Shown here one piece after another: positions 16,175 to 24,326 of a DNA stretch of 64,000 bases (within the stretch, counting starts at the first letter, position 1; each line of letters starts with the position of its first letter). The stretch is from JBFAPK01 sp040676675. Lineage in GTDB: Bacteria; Actinomycetota; Actinomycetes; Mycobacteriales; Micromonosporaceae. The notes under the pieces were generated by a model. The model saw only the letters and a list, made by a program, of their open reading frames with translations, had not been told where the DNA came from and made no database searches. Where the stretch lies: assembly GCF_040676675.1 (NCBI RefSeq), contig NZ_JBFAPK010000011.1, positions 1-64,000 of the forward strand, in the 5' to 3' direction. Position numbers and translations under genes: made by a program.

Positions 16175-17908
16175 TCATCCGCCGCAGGAGGTGGCGGGCA
16201 GCCCGGCCACCGGCACCGGGGCGTGTCCGGGCGCCGCCGCCCGGCCGGCCAGCACGTCGGCCAGCGCCGACATCGCGGCGGCGGTCGACGAGTACGTCGC
16301 CAGCAGCACCTTCGAGTTGGCCTTGGCGAGCAGGTCCGGGGTGTCCATGCCGACCGTCACGGCCGCGTCGGAGCGCAGGTCGGAGGCGCCGTCGCCGTAC
16401 CCGACCAGGTGCACCACGGTGCCGCCGCTGGCGACCACCTTGACCCCGGCCGCGCGCAGCGCGTCGCTGAGCAGGGCGCGGGTCCGGTCCCGGCCGCCCG
16501 AGGCGGTGACGGTGACCGCGCCCCGCACCAGCGGTCCGCCGCAGTCGCCGCGCAGCTGGGTGACGGCCGCGGCGGCCACCTTGCGGGCCGCCTCCTGGTG
16601 CGGCTTGCTCGCCAGCGTCGACATCGGCGGGGCGGTGCGGCCGGCCAGCCGGAACTTCAGCGTCAGCACCCGGGTGACCGCGTCGACCAGCCGGGCCCGG
16701 GGCAGCGAGCCGTCGCGCAGCGCGGCCAGCACCCCGTCGTACGCCTGGCCGATGTTCGGCGGCATCAGCAGCAGGTCGTTGCCGGCGTTGAGCGCCCGGA
16801 CCGCCGCCTCCCCCGCCGGCCAGCGCTTGGCCGGCGCCATGTTCATCCCGTCGGTGACGATCACGCCGGTGAAGCCGAGCTGGTTGCGGAGCAGGTCGGT
16901 GAGGACCTTGTGGGAGAAGGTGGCCGGGGTGCCCGGGTCGATGGCGCGGGTGTCGAGGTGGCCGGACATCACCAGCCAGGCGCCGGCGGCGATGCCGCCG
17001 GTGAACGGGGGCAGGTCGCCGGAGTCCAGGGCGGCCCGGTCCTGGCCGAGCACCGGCAGCTCGGCGTGCGAGTCCCCGGTGGTGTGGCCGTGCCCGGGGA
17101 AGTGCTTCAGGGTCGCCGCGACGCCCGCGCCCTGCAGGCCGCGGACCGCGCCGGCGACCTGGGCCGCCACGGCCTTGGGGTCGGCACCGTACGAGCGCGA
17201 GCCGATCACCTCGCTGTGCGCCCCGAGTACGTCCGCGTCCGGCGCGAAGTCCACGTTGAGGCCGAGCGCGGCCAGCTCGGTACCGGCCGCCTGCCAGGCC
17301 CGCTCGGTCAGGGCCGGGTCACCGGCCGCGCCGAAGGCCATCCCGCTGGGCAGTTGGGTGACGCCGGTCTTGATCCGGGTGACGACGCCGTACTCCTGGT
17401 CGGTGCCGATCAGCATCGGTACCTTGCCGGCGGCGAGCTTCGCGGCGGCGGTCTGCAACCCGGTGGTGAGGTCCCGCACCTGCTTCGGGCTGTCGACGTT
17501 GGTGGTCTCCTGGTTGCCGCCGGTCGGGTCGTCGGCGGAGAAGCCGACCAGGATGAGCCCGCCCAGCCGGTACTTGGCGATGATCTCGGCGGGGGTGTCC
17601 ACTCCGGCGAGGGCCCGGTTCCCGGCCGCCGAACCGGCCGAGACCTTCGTGGCCGAGCTGCCGTAGGCGTACGGCATCAGCACCTGGCCGACCAGGTCCT
17701 CGTCGCTGAGGGTGCGGACCAGCTCGGCCGCCTGGGCGGCGGGATCCGGCCCGGCGCTCGGGCTGGCGGTGGGGCTGCGGGTCGGCGTCGGTACGGCCGA
17801 CGGCCGCTCCGCCCCGGCCGTACCCCCGCCGCAGCCGGAGACGATCAGCGTGGCGAGTACGGCGAGCGTGACGGTGGGCCGTCGAGGGAGGAACGACACG
17901 GCGACCAT
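16175..17908 (-). CDS. glycoside hydrolase family 3 lipoprotein (beta-N-acetylhexosaminidase-like)
   Basis: 577 aa from the ATG at 17908; a TTG nine codons earlier is possible. A signal peptide ends in a lipobox (LIVSGC), followed by a Ser/Pro/Thr linker. The catalytic TIM barrel has GTDQEYG, the NagZ-type histidine loop KHFPGHGHTTGDSH, and the nucleophile Asp in VIVTDGMNM. A C-terminal alpha/beta domain follows. The KHFPGHG signature is typical of NagZ-type enzymes that release N-acetylglucosamine, here surface-anchored, so it probably trims peptidoglycan or chitin oligomers outside the membrane. Confidence 0.9.
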   Translation of the reverse strand: MVAVSFLPRRPTVTLAVLATLIVSGCGGGTAGAERPSAVPTPTRSPTASPSAGPDPAAQAAELVRTLSDEDLVGQVLMPYAYGSSATKVSAGSAAGNRALAGVDTPAEIIAKYRLGGLILVGFSADDPTGGNQETTNVDSPKQVRDLTTGLQTAAAKLAAGKVPMLIGTDQEYGVVTRIKTGVTQLPSGMAFGAAGDPALTERAWQAAGTELAALGLNVDFAPDADVLGAHSEVIGSRSYGADPKAVAAQVAGAVRGLQGAGVAATLKHFPGHGHTTGDSHAELPVLGQDRAALDSGDLPPFTGGIAAGAWLVMSGHLDTRAIDPGTPATFSHKVLTDLLRNQLGFTGVIVTDGMNMAPAKRWPAGEAAVRALNAGNDLLLMPPNIGQAYDGVLAALRDGSLPRARLVDAVTRVLTLKFRLAGRTAPPMSTLASKPHQEAARKVAAAAVTQLRGDCGGPLVRGAVTVTASGGRDRTRALLSDALRAAGVKVVASGGTVVHLVGYGDGASDLRSDAAVTVGMDTPDLLAKANSKVLLATYSSTAAAMSALADVLAGRAAAPGHAPVPVAGLPATSCGG

Positions 17909-17983
17909 CCCACCAGCCGAGCCGATCTGAGGCAACTTGACCCCACCGGTACCGGTTGGCGGGGAAGCGCCCGCCAGCGGCGG

Positions 17984-18475
17984 CTACCCGACCTGGGTGA
18001 GCAGGGTCACCGGGGCGCCGTCGCCCGCGTACCGGTACGGCTCCAGCTCGGCGTCCCAGGCCGTACCGAGCGCCTTGTCGAGCGCGTGCGCGAGCGCCTC
18101 CGGGCCCCGGGCCGACGCCATGATCGCGCGGAGCCGGTCCTCGCCGAGCTGGATGTCCCCGGCGGCGCCGGTCGCGGCGCGGAAGAGCCCCCGGCCGGGG
18201 ACGTACATGAACCGCTCGCCGTCCGCGCCGGGGCTGGGCTCCTCCGTGATCTCGAAACGGATCATGGGCCACTGCCGGAGGGCAGCAGCCAGCTCGGCGC
18301 CGGTCCCCGGGCGACCGGTCCACCCGCACTCGGCGCGCCGCGCGCCCGGATCGACGGGCTGGGCCGTCCAGTGCAGGTTGACCGGCACGGTGAGGACGCG
18401 CGCGATCGCCCACTCGACGTGCGGGCACACGGCGAGCGGGGTCGAGTGGACGTATACGACGCCACGCGTTGGCAC
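17984..18475 (-). CDS. DUF3145 family protein
   Basis: 163 aa. It begins MPTRGVVYVHS with the family core CPHVEWAIA and RFEITEEPSPGADGERF, and matches DUF3145, a conserved single-copy actinobacterial protein of unknown function. It is soluble, with no signal or catalytic motif I recognise. It stands alone on this strand, 75 bp from the GH3 gene start. Confidence 0.85.
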   Translation of the reverse strand: MPTRGVVYVHSTPLAVCPHVEWAIARVLTVPVNLHWTAQPVDPGARRAECGWTGRPGTGAELAAALRQWPMIRFEITEEPSPGADGERFMYVPGRGLFRAATGAAGDIQLGEDRLRAIMASARGPEALAHALDKALGTAWDAELEPYRYAGDGAPVTLLTQVG

Positions 18476-18818
18476 GGTGACCTCCCGGGGAGCGAGGTGC
18501 GTCTTCCCCTACGACCTCGTTCACCAGTCGGTGCTGCAACACATGATGACTTGTGTGACGGACGGTACGCCAGGGAATCGGAAATTTGGCACCGGGGAAT
18601 ACCCATACCGGTGGCCCGGGTTGGGCTACACGTCGGCCGCCGTGGCTGTGCAGCCACAACGGTCGTGTAGAGTTCAGTCGGCGGGTTCTGTCGCCGTGCA
18701 CACCCCCTCCGGTGGTCCTGGGTCTCCGGCCCGACGGCCTCCAGACCCACACCGGCGGTACCGCCGCCGGGCCCCTGGACTTCCCTGTCCTCCCGTACGT
18801 CTTGCAAGGAGTACTCCC
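18476..18818. other. divergent promoter region
   Basis: This 343-bp gap separates the DUF3145 gene from the small plus-strand gene and should hold both promoters. A perfect 7-bp hairpin, GTGGCTG-TG-CAGCCAC, lies at 18642-18657. The strong ribosome site AAGGAG is at 18806. I see no open frame with coding character. Confidence 0.5.
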
Positions 18819-19148
18819 GTGGCGAGCAACACCTCCAAGACCGCGCGCGCGTCCGTCCGCGCCGGCCAGGCCGGCCAGGGTGGAGCCCTGAGCGTGCTCG
18901 GTGAGTTCAAGTACGTCATCCCGCTCAACGGCGGCAAGCACGCCTACGTGCGCAACCTGGTCAACGGCAAGACCGCGCACCTGCGTACCGACTCCGACGC
19001 GTTCGTGGAGGAGATCCGGGCGCTGGCCGGCGCCGGCCACGCCGCCAAGATCCGCGCCGAGCTGAACGGGCTCGCGGCCGCGTACCCGGCCCACGGCTGG
19101 GACCTGACCGAGAAGCGCCTCGTCGAGGCCGGCGTCTTCGAGGCCTGA
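18819..19148 (+). CDS. small conserved protein of unknown function
   Basis: 109 aa from a GTG at 18819, with AAGGAG eight bases upstream (18806-18811). The N-terminal 25 residues are basic and Ala/Ser-rich. The rest (LGEFKYVIPLNGGKHAYVRNLVNGKTAHLRTDSDAF) looks like a compact globular domain ending GVFEA. There is no signal peptide or membrane helix. Strong start signals and two terminators downstream suggest a well-expressed single gene. I do not recognise the family. Confidence 0.75.
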   Translation: MASNTSKTARASVRAGQAGQGGALSVLGEFKYVIPLNGGKHAYVRNLVNGKTAHLRTDSDAFVEEIRALAGAGHAAKIRAELNGLAAAYPAHGWDLTEKRLVEAGVFEA

Positions 19149-19153
19149 GCCTC

Positions 19154-19172
19154 CGGGAGGCACGGCCTCCCG
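19154..19172 (+). terminator. hairpin just after the 109-aa gene
   Basis: CGGGAGGC-ACG-GCCTCCCG, an 8-bp perfect stem starting 6 bp after the stop codon. Confidence 0.6.
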
Positions 19173-19268
19173 ACAGGCACGTTCCTCCGGCAGGCCCCGG
19201 CCCCCGAGGCCGTGGACCTCGCGAACGGAGCACATTCGCGGGCGGTCCCGCCCGCGACCACGTGGAAC

Positions 19269-19308
19269 GCGCCCCGGCGCGCGGAGCGATCTCCGCACGC
19301 CGGGGCGC
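19269..19308 (+). terminator. strong two-tier terminator hairpin
   Basis: The outer stem is GCGCCCCGGCG with its complement (11 bp). One mismatch separates it from the inner stem, GCGGAG-CGAT-CTCCGC. It is followed by TTTCG. This is the best intrinsic terminator in the window and backs up the hairpin at 19154. Confidence 0.75.
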
Positions 19309-19420
19309 TTTCGCGTGCCGCCCCGTCGCCGGGCCGCGCCGCCCGGCACCCGGCCGGCCATTCGGGGCCGGTCGCCCGGCCGGCCTCGCGGTTGGTCGAG
19401 TTCGAGTCCCCACGTACCTT

Positions 19421-19452
19421 TGATCAACTTGCGGGCGGCGTGTCGTTGATCA
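19421..19452. promoter_or_regulatory. inverted repeat upstream of the helicase gene
   Basis: TGATCAAC (19421-19428) and GTTGATCA (19445-19452) are perfect 8-bp arms separated by 16 nt, about 125 bp before the helicase start. A regulator site is possible; no nearby regulator is evident. Confidence 0.4.
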
Positions 19453-19575
19453 CCGGAACGCCCGGTTGCGAGTACCCGTACCCTCGCTCTGGCCACCTCG
19501 GCGCGCCCGCGCGCGTCACCATTGGTGGTCCGGGCGGGGCCGCCGCCCGATGACGACCGTCCGGGAGTATGCGCG

Positions 19576-21699
19576 TTGACCGACCTCACCACCCTCGAGC
19601 AGGAGATCGCCGTCGAGCAGCGGCACCTCGACCGGGTCTACGCGCGGCTGGAACAGCTCCGCGAGGCCGCGGCGCGGGCCGAGCGCGACGGCTACCGGCT
19701 GGCCCGGGTGGGCAACTTCGGCGCGCTGGTGGAGCGGGACGCGATGGTCTTCCACGCCGCCCGGCGCCGGCACGCGCTAGACGCCGAGCACGAGGGACTG
19801 GTCTTCGGCCGGCTCGACCTGCGCGACGGTTCGGTGCTGCACGTGGGGCGGCTGGGCGTACGCGGCGAGCAGGCCGAGCCGCTGGTGATCGACTGGCGGG
19901 CACCGGCGGCCGCCGCCTTCTACCAGGCCACCGCCGCCGAGCCGCGCGGCGTCATCCGGCGCCGGATGATCCAGTCCAGTGGTGAGCGGGTCACCCGGAT
20001 CGAGGACGACCTGCTCGACCCGGGCGCGGCGCCGCCCGGCATGCGCGTGGTCGGCGACGGCGCCCTGCTCGCCACCCTCTCGCGGGCGACCGGACGCGGC
20101 ATGCGCGACATCGTCGCCACCATCCAGCGCGAGCAGGACCAGGCCATCCGCTCCCCCGGCTCCGGCGTGACGATCGTCTCCGGCGGCCCCGGTACCGGCA
20201 AGACGGCGGTCGCCCTGCACCGCGCCGCGTACCTGCTCTACTCCGACCGCAACCGCTACGCCGGCGGCGGGGTGCTGGTGGTCGGCCCGTCCACGGTCTT
20301 CGTCGAGTACATCGCCTCGGTCCTCCCCTCGCTCGGCGAGGACGCGGCGACGCTGCACTCGCTCGGCACGCTCGTGCCCGGCTTCACGGCGACCCGTACC
20401 GACCCGACGGCCGTCGCCGCCGTGAAGGGTTCGCTGCGGATGCGGCGGGTGCTGGAGCGGGCGGTACGCGACGCGGTCCCGGACAGCCCACCGGAGCTGC
20501 GCCTGCTCTACCGGGGCGAGCTGCTCCGGCTCACCACCGCCGAGCTGGACGCCATCCGGACCCGGGCCCTGCCGCGCGGCGCCCGGCGCAACGAGGTACG
20601 CCGCGCCGGCATCGACGGGCTCTTCGACGCGCTCTGGGAGCAGGCGCAGCGGCTGCGCGTCGGCCGCCTGCCCGACCAGCGCACGTTCGAGGACGAGCTC
20701 GCCGAGCGCACCGACTTCCGGGACTTCATCAAGGCCTGGTGGCCCCGCCTGCACCCCCGGCACGTGCTCGGCTGGCTGGCCCGGCCGGAGCGGCTGCGGG
20801 CGTACGCGACCGGGATCCTGAGCGGCGCCGAGATCCGGGCGCTGGAGCGGTCGTACCGGACGCTGGCCGAGGAGGGGCTGACCATCGCGGACGTGGCGCT
20901 CCTGGACGAGTTGGACGAGCTGCTCGGCCGCCCGCCGCGCCCGGCCCGGCCGAAGCGGGACCCGTTCCAGGCGGCCGGCGGGGTGCGCGAGCTGAGCACG
21001 TACGCCGACCGGGAGCGGGCCGCCCGCGCCGCCGCCCGGGAACGCCCGGAGGACTACCGCGAGTACGCCCACGTGGTGGTCGACGAGTCGCAGGACGTCT
21101 CGCCGATGCAGTGGCGGATGCTCGGCCGCCGGGGCCGGCTCGCCTCCTGGACCGTGGTCGGCGACCCGGCCCAGACGGCGTGGACCGGCGACCCGGAGGA
21201 GCTGGTGCGCGCCCGCGACAAGGCGCTGGGCCGCCGCCAGCGGCACTCGTTCACCCTCACCACGAACTACCGGAACTCGGCCGAGATCTTCGAGGTGGCG
21301 GCGGCGGTGATCCGCGAGGTCTATCCCGACCTGGAGCTGCCCCGGGCGGTCCGGACCACGGGAGTGGCGCCGGTGGCCCGGACCGTACCGGGCGGGCGGT
21401 TGCCGGCGGCGGTCGTCGAGTCGGTGACCGCGCTGCTGGAGGAGGTCGAGGGGACGGTCGGCGTGATCACGCCGGTGCCCCGGCGGGACGAGGTCGCCGG
21501 CTGGCTGGCGGGCGTCGAGGGCGGCGGCCGGCTCCAGGTGGTGACCAGCCTCCAGGCCAAGGGCATGGAGTACGACGGTGTGGTGCTGGTCGCGCCCGAG
21601 GAGATCCGGGCCGACGCCGAGTCGGGCGTACGGACGCTCTACGTCGCGCTCTCCCGCGCCACCCAGCGCCTCATCACGATCGACGCCTCCGCGATCTAG
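19576..21699 (+). CDS. HelD-type UvrD/Rep-like ATPase that acts on RNA polymerase
   Basis: 707 aa from a TTG at 19576, with GGGAG 8 nt upstream; the ATG-less upstream extension is poor. An N-terminal coiled coil (about 1-50, EQEIAVEQRHLDRVYARLEQLREAA) precedes the conserved IDWRAP block. Walker A is GGPGTGKT near 203-210 and motif II is DESQDVSP. TNYRNSAEI and LQAKGMEYDGV with VALSRATQR are late helicase motifs. This is the layout of HelD, which pries stalled RNA polymerase off DNA; some actinobacterial relatives confer rifampicin tolerance. No rifampicin-associated element was spotted upstream. The TAG stop lies inside the repeat at 21692. Confidence 0.88.
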   Translation: MTDLTTLEQEIAVEQRHLDRVYARLEQLREAAARAERDGYRLARVGNFGALVERDAMVFHAARRRHALDAEHEGLVFGRLDLRDGSVLHVGRLGVRGEQAEPLVIDWRAPAAAAFYQATAAEPRGVIRRRMIQSSGERVTRIEDDLLDPGAAPPGMRVVGDGALLATLSRATGRGMRDIVATIQREQDQAIRSPGSGVTIVSGGPGTGKTAVALHRAAYLLYSDRNRYAGGGVLVVGPSTVFVEYIASVLPSLGEDAATLHSLGTLVPGFTATRTDPTAVAAVKGSLRMRRVLERAVRDAVPDSPPELRLLYRGELLRLTTAELDAIRTRALPRGARRNEVRRAGIDGLFDALWEQAQRLRVGRLPDQRTFEDELAERTDFRDFIKAWWPRLHPRHVLGWLARPERLRAYATGILSGAEIRALERSYRTLAEEGLTIADVALLDELDELLGRPPRPARPKRDPFQAAGGVRELSTYADRERAARAAARERPEDYREYAHVVVDESQDVSPMQWRMLGRRGRLASWTVVGDPAQTAWTGDPEELVRARDKALGRRQRHSFTLTTNYRNSAEIFEVAAAVIREVYPDLELPRAVRTTGVAPVARTVPGGRLPAAVVESVTALLEEVEGTVGVITPVPRRDEVAGWLAGVEGGGRLQVVTSLQAKGMEYDGVVLVAPEEIRADAESGVRTLYVALSRATQRLITIDASAI

Positions 21700-21749
21700 G
21701 GCAAATCCTCGTGGATTGATCTCCAATCACCGGGATTTGCCCTAGATCG
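21692..21749. repeat. inverted-repeat element, copy 2 (contains the helicase stop codon)
   Basis: 16-bp perfect arms (CGATCTAGGGCAAATC and its complement) flank a 26-nt centre. The centre has its own small stem (GATTG/CAATC). It shares the CTAGGGCAAATC core and centre length with 12317-12366. Placed between convergent genes, it probably serves as a bidirectional terminator here. Confidence 0.8.
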
Positions 21750-21778
21750 ACGGGGTCGGGGGGTGGACGGAGGCGAGG

Positions 21779-22783
21779 TCAGGGACGGCGGACGGCCGTC
21801 ACGGTGTACGGGGTGGTCGGCGTGGGAGTGGTGGTGAACCGGGCGTTCGGCAGGTAGAGGCGCTTGCCGTACGCGGCCACAGTGGTGGGTACGTCGAAGC
21901 CGGCCGAGGTGAGCCGCTCGACCAGCCGGCCGCTGCTCCCGCTCCGGTCCAACCGGACCACGGCGACCGTGTTGAGCCGGTTCTGCACCACGTAGAGCGT
22001 GTGCCCGTCGAGGAGCAGGCCGTCCCCGTTGGTGAGCAGTTCGCCGCCGAGGTCGACGGTACGGGTGACCCCGGTGGCCGGGTCGACGCGGAAGAGCAGC
22101 CCGGTACCGGACTGCACGATCAGCAGCGCCCTGCCGTCGGGCGTACGGGCGATGCCGTTGGCGTTGATGCCGGTGCCGTAGACGATGTCACCGGTCAACG
22201 GCAGCCGTACCACGCCGTCCGGGGCGGGCAGCGCACCCCGGCGACCCAGCGGCAGCCGGTACAGCACCGGGTTGGTGGAGTCGGTGAACCAGGCCGAGTC
22301 CGGGGTGAGCACCACGTCGTTGACGAAGCTGGGACCCGTGGCGAACGGGTAGCTGGCGAGCGTGGCACCGGTGCGGGCGTCCAGGACCCGGCCGTCGCCG
22401 CCGGCGCCGCCGGCCACGAAGAGCCGGCCGCGCTGGTCGATCTTCAACCCGAGGGAGGGGGTGCCCGGGCCAGAGTTGATGACGGTACCGGCACCGGTGA
22501 CCAGGTTCGCGCGGTAGATCGCGCCGGTCGCGCGGGAGCCGAAGTAGGCGTAGGGGGCGGAGCCGATGGCGATCCCCTCGGGCTGGAACCCGTCGGGCAG
22601 CGCGAAGGTCCACGGCAGCGGCGCCGTACCGTGCTTCGCGGAACCGGCCGCGACCAGCGCGTACGCCGGAGCGGGCGGGGTCGCGGCCGACGCGGCGGCG
22701 GCGTCGGCGGGTACGGTCAGCAGCCCCGCGGCGACCGCCAGCGTGACGGTCGACGGGACGGCGGGGATTCGTCGGTGCGGCAT
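21779..22783 (-). CDS. secreted SMP-30/NHL-like beta-propeller protein
   Basis: 334 aa from the ATG at 22783, with AAGGAG upstream. A Sec signal peptide (VTLAVAAGLLTVPADAAAA) is followed by repeated beta-propeller blades (GFQPEGIAIG, GLKIDQRGRLFVAGG, GINANGIARTPDGRALLIV, LLTNGDGLLLDGHTLYVVQ). These resemble SMP-30/gluconolactonase-like proteins. Whether it is an enzyme or a binding protein is not clear; the metal-ligand set was not verified. It is transcribed alone toward the helicase gene. Confidence 0.75.
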   Translation of the reverse strand: MPHRRIPAVPSTVTLAVAAGLLTVPADAAAASAATPPAPAYALVAAGSAKHGTAPLPWTFALPDGFQPEGIAIGSAPYAYFGSRATGAIYRANLVTGAGTVINSGPGTPSLGLKIDQRGRLFVAGGAGGDGRVLDARTGATLASYPFATGPSFVNDVVLTPDSAWFTDSTNPVLYRLPLGRRGALPAPDGVVRLPLTGDIVYGTGINANGIARTPDGRALLIVQSGTGLLFRVDPATGVTRTVDLGGELLTNGDGLLLDGHTLYVVQNRLNTVAVVRLDRSGSSGRLVERLTSAGFDVPTTVAAYGKRLYLPNARFTTTPTPTTPYTVTAVRRP

Positions 22784-22869
22784 GGGTGAACTCCTTCGAG
22801 GCGTCCGAGCCGGCGAGTATCCAACTATGTCACTGTCTCGCGCCGCCCGCCCGTCGCGGGCCGGGGAGC

Positions 22870-22965
22870 GCCACCGGGTGCGCCGAGCGGCGCGACAGGG
22901 CAGCGCGACCGGGTGTGCCGAGCAGCGCGGCCAGGTGTGCCGAGCGGCGCGGCCAGGTGCGGCGC
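22870..22965. repeat. degenerate tandem repeat
   Basis: About four imperfect copies of a 21-24 nt unit resembling CCGGGTGYGCCGAGCRGCGCG. It sits upstream of both the beta-propeller gene and the CDF gene. No coding role. Confidence 0.6.
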
Positions 22966-23013
22966 TCGGCACGGCCGCGCCCTCGCCGGGGCGCCCGCGG
23001 AACCCCCGACAGT

Positions 23014-23035
23014 TGCATACATAGCGATGTGAGCA
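23014..23035. promoter_or_regulatory. dyad upstream of the CDF exporter gene
   Basis: TGCATACAT-AGCG-ATGTGAGCA is an imperfect AT-rich dyad (TGC/GCA and CAT/ATG paired) 42 bp before the start. It resembles ArsR/SmtB-type zinc-sensor operators and may overlap the promoter. No sensor gene is adjacent. Confidence 0.5.
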
Positions 23036-23076
23036 TAGATTGGACCGGGCGCGGACCCGCGACGGAAGGTGTGTTG

Positions 23077-23991
23077 GTGGGAATCGGACACGGCCACGGT
23101 GGTCACGGGGCTCACGCGGCCGGGCGGCACCGGGGCCGCCTCTGGGTGGCGTTCGCGCTGCTCGGCACCCTCATGCTGGTCGAGGCGGGCACCGCTCTGG
23201 CGACCGGTTCACTGGCCCTGCTCTCCGACGCCGGCCACATGTTCACCGACGTACTCGGCATCGGCATGGCGCTCGCGGCGATCACCGCGGCGCGGCGCGC
23301 GGCGGGCGACCCGCAGCGCACCTTCGGCCTCTACCGGCTGGAGGTGCTGGCGGCGCTCGCCAACGCCGTCCTGCTCTTCGGCGTGGCGCTCGCCGTGCTC
23401 GTCGAGTCGGTACGCCGCTTCGCCGAGCCGCCCCGGGTGCTCGCCGGGCCGATGCTGGTGGTGGCCGTGATCGGCCTGCTCGCCAACGTCGTCGCGTTCG
23501 CGCTGCTGCGCGAGGGCGCCGAGGAGAGCATCAACCTGCGCGGCGCCTACCTGGAGGTCCTCGGCGACCTGCTCGGTTCGGCCGGGGTGATCACCGCGGC
23601 CGTGGTGATCACACTGACCGACTGGTGGTGGGCCGACCCGGTGGTCGCCGTGGCGATCGGCCTGTTCATCCTCCCCCGCACCTGGCGGCTCGGCCGGGCC
23701 GCCGTACGCATCCTGGTGCAGGCCGCCCCCGAACACCTCGACGTACCGGCCGTGCAGGCCCGGCTCTCGGCGGTGCCGGGCGTGGCGGACGTGCACGACC
23801 TGCACGTCTGGACGCTCACCTCCGGGATGGAGGTGGCCTCGGCGCACCTGACCCTCAGGGCCGGCGCGGAGGTGGGGGCGGTGCTGGCCGCCGCGCGGTC
23901 GGCGCTGACCGACGACTTCCACATCACGCACGCCACCCTCCAGGTCGAGCCGCGCGCCGCCGCCGGCGACTGCCGCCCGGAGAACTGGTGA
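23077..23991 (+). CDS. cation diffusion facilitator, zinc exporter type (CzcD/ZitB-like)
   Basis: 304 aa from a GTG at 23077, with GGAAGG 7 nt upstream. The N-terminus is His-rich (GHGHGGHGAHAAGRH). Six membrane helices carry the metal-site motifs SDAGHMFTD (HxxxD) in helix II and YLEVLGDLLGS in helix V. The cytoplasmic ferredoxin-like domain includes DVHDLHVWTLTSG, the classical CzcD-group signature. It should export Zn2+ (possibly Co/Cd) in exchange for protons. It is a single gene with a dyad operator upstream. Confidence 0.92.
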   Translation: MGIGHGHGGHGAHAAGRHRGRLWVAFALLGTLMLVEAGTALATGSLALLSDAGHMFTDVLGIGMALAAITAARRAAGDPQRTFGLYRLEVLAALANAVLLFGVALAVLVESVRRFAEPPRVLAGPMLVVAVIGLLANVVAFALLREGAEESINLRGAYLEVLGDLLGSAGVITAAVVITLTDWWWADPVVAVAIGLFILPRTWRLGRAAVRILVQAAPEHLDVPAVQARLSAVPGVADVHDLHVWTLTSGMEVASAHLTLRAGAEVGAVLAAARSALTDDFHITHATLQVEPRAAAGDCRPENW

Positions 23992-24195
23992 CCTGAGAAC
24001 CGGTCACCCGGAGAACCGGTGACTCGTGAACCCGTGACCCGGGCGACCCTTTAGCGGACCCTTAAATCTCTGTCCGCATTGCGCGGTTATGTTGGCATTC
24101 ATCTTTGTCTTCGACCCGCCAATGCCTGCCTCCGGCCGGCGGGGCCGGTAGGCTCGGCCCCGGCTTCCGCCAGGTGGCGCCTTCCGGCGCCTGCG

Positions 24196-24311
24196 GGAGC
24201 CGCCGCCTAATCGCTTCGCGCGAGCCGGGGAACCACGTTTCCGGGGTGCATCCGCGTCAGCGGTAGGGATCTTCCGTCCCGAACCCGTCAGCTAACCCGG
24301 TCGGCGGCTGA
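24196..24311 (+). promoter_or_regulatory. c-di-AMP riboswitch (ydaO/yuaA leader)
   Basis: The conserved ydaO core is visible: CCTAAT after the 5' P1 strand, GAGCCGGGGAACCA, CCGGGGTGCATCC, GGTAGGG, and CCGAACCCGTCAGCTAACCC. P1 pairs 24198-24205 with 24302-24309. It ends at the ribosome site of a secreted coiled-coil cell-wall protein, the usual target in actinobacteria. CCGTCAGC (24285-24292) could instead pair with GCTGACGG (24307-24314). That alternative covers the 3' P1 strand and the first bases of the GGAAGG site, suggesting a translational switch. Confidence 0.92.
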
Positions 24312-24326
24312 CGGAAGGATGTGTCC

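Noticed and set aside
19391..19420. GAGTTCGAGTCCCCAC resembles a tRNA T-arm
   Set aside because: No matching acceptor, D or anticodon arms in the surrounding bases; the T-arm-like match is isolated.
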